Below are positions 33,690-34,106 of a DNA stretch of 34,106 nucleotides, piece after piece; position 1 is the stretch's first letter; each line of letters starts with the position of its first letter. Source of the DNA: Pirellulales bacterium (GTDB lineage: Bacteria; Planctomycetota; Planctomycetia; Pirellulales; JAICIG01); contig DATLUO010000118.1 of assembly GCA_035533075.1 (NCBI GenBank), positions 1-34,106 on the forward strand, given 5' to 3'. The translations under genes and the position numbers were made by a program. The notes beneath the pieces are model-generated. The model was not told the origin of the DNA. It was given only the letters and a program-made list of their open reading frames with translations, and searched no databases.

Positions 33690-34106
33690 CTATTCTCCGA
33701 CCTCGCACACGACGCGGAAACCGACGAACGGGCTGTTTCGCCAGGGAGACATGATGGGGTAGTTGATGCGGCAAAGCTCGCCCACGAAAATCCAGTCGCC
33801 GCCGCGCACGACCTTGAGGTAGCCCTCGGCGGGTCCCTGCGGATCGGCGAGCGGCGAACGGCCGTAATACGTGCGATCGAACCAGTCGCCGCACCACTCC
33901 CATACGTTGCCCCGCATGTCGTGGAGCCCAAACGCATTGGCCGGATAGCTCCCGACCTTGCTCATGGCGAGCGCCGGCTCGATGCCCGCCGCTTCGCCCG
34001 ACTTGTCGTCCGGCGTGCGCCGCGCGCTCCAGCGATACGCCTCGCTCTTGCCGGCCCGGCAGGCGTATTCCCACTCGGCCTCGGTCGGCAATCGGTAGCG
34101 CCGATG
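33690..34106 (-). CDS. FGE-sulfatase (formylglycine-generating enzyme-like) protein, 5' part missing
   Basis: Only the C-terminal ~139 residues are in the window; the gene continues past 34106. The visible part has YRLPTEAEWEYACRAG, GLHDMRGNVWEWCGDWF and KVVRGGDWIFVGELCR ... PFVGFRVVCE, the core of the SUMF1/FGE fold. True FGE oxidises a sulfatase cysteine to formylglycine and needs two cysteines near the C-terminus; here Cys residues occur in ELCR and VVCE but the spacing does not match the known pair, so activity is doubtful. Such domains are abundant in planctomycetes, many as binding modules. The lead part may contain a signal or kinase domain. Confidence 0.88.
   Translation of the reverse strand, partial: HRRYRLPTEAEWEYACRAGKSEAYRWSARRTPDDKSGEAAGIEPALAMSKVGSYPANAFGLHDMRGNVWEWCGDWFDRTYYGRSPLADPQGPAEGYLKVVRGGDWIFVGELCRINYPIMSPWRNSPFVGFRVVCEVGE

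Overview
The window is a high-GC bacterial chromosome segment that most likely comes from a planctomycete, probably of the Pirellulales type. That placement is inferred from the gene families: a Minf_1886-type protein, a TPR protein with two RNA-polymerase alpha-CTD-like domains, a Tat-exported Gfo/Idh/MocA oxidoreductase, vWA/glutamine-amidotransferase-like membrane protein remains and an FGE-sulfatase protein. No rRNA or phylogenetic computation supports it.

Positions 1-2856: a 13-copy TGAACCC array, an ANTAR response regulator, and on the minus strand a decayed vWA-type membrane protein gene with a frameshift, a probable internal deletion and a lost 3' end. Positions 2857-11966 form a defence/toxin-like island. 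It holds two copies of a 'small helical protein + HNH nuclease' pair (the first copy frameshifted twice), about 1 kb of palindromic repeats, an unknown protein paired with a PIN nuclease, an ApeA-type HEPN protein and a 1143-aa type IIG restriction-modification enzyme. The three small pairs all use overlapping stop/start codons.

Positions 11967-13143 are about 1.1 kb with no recognised gene, full of 7-bp arrays and palindromes. From 13144 the content is mostly housekeeping: a small HTH-like protein, tRNA-Thr(CGU), the TPR/alpha-CTD protein overlapping tgt, a DUF1805 protein, a Gfo/Idh/MocA oxidoreductase (minus), a ParE-like toxin-antitoxin pair, ispF-cysS, ruvC, then on the minus strand an ApgM-like phosphoglycerate mutase/proposed homoserine kinase, a small antitoxin-like protein and hom.

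Positions 24840-33020: a DevBCA-like ABC exporter operon (permease, ATPase, membrane-fusion protein), a 63-aa membrane protein, a Minf_1886-family protein, a PSP1/RicT-type protein, a CinA-like/NadD-like fusion, a truncated small gene, rplM-rpsI behind a good sigma70-like promoter, and a signal-peptidase-fold protein that lacks both catalytic residues. Positions 33021-34106 hold a nested palindromic element, a two-helix membrane protein and the 3' part of an FGE-sulfatase gene that runs off the window.

Two themes stand out. One is the defence island with a duplicated, apparently unnamed small-protein/HNH cassette. The other is an unusual density of 7-bp tandem arrays with several different unit sequences, plus large palindromes, one of which directly abuts the start codon of the restriction enzyme gene.
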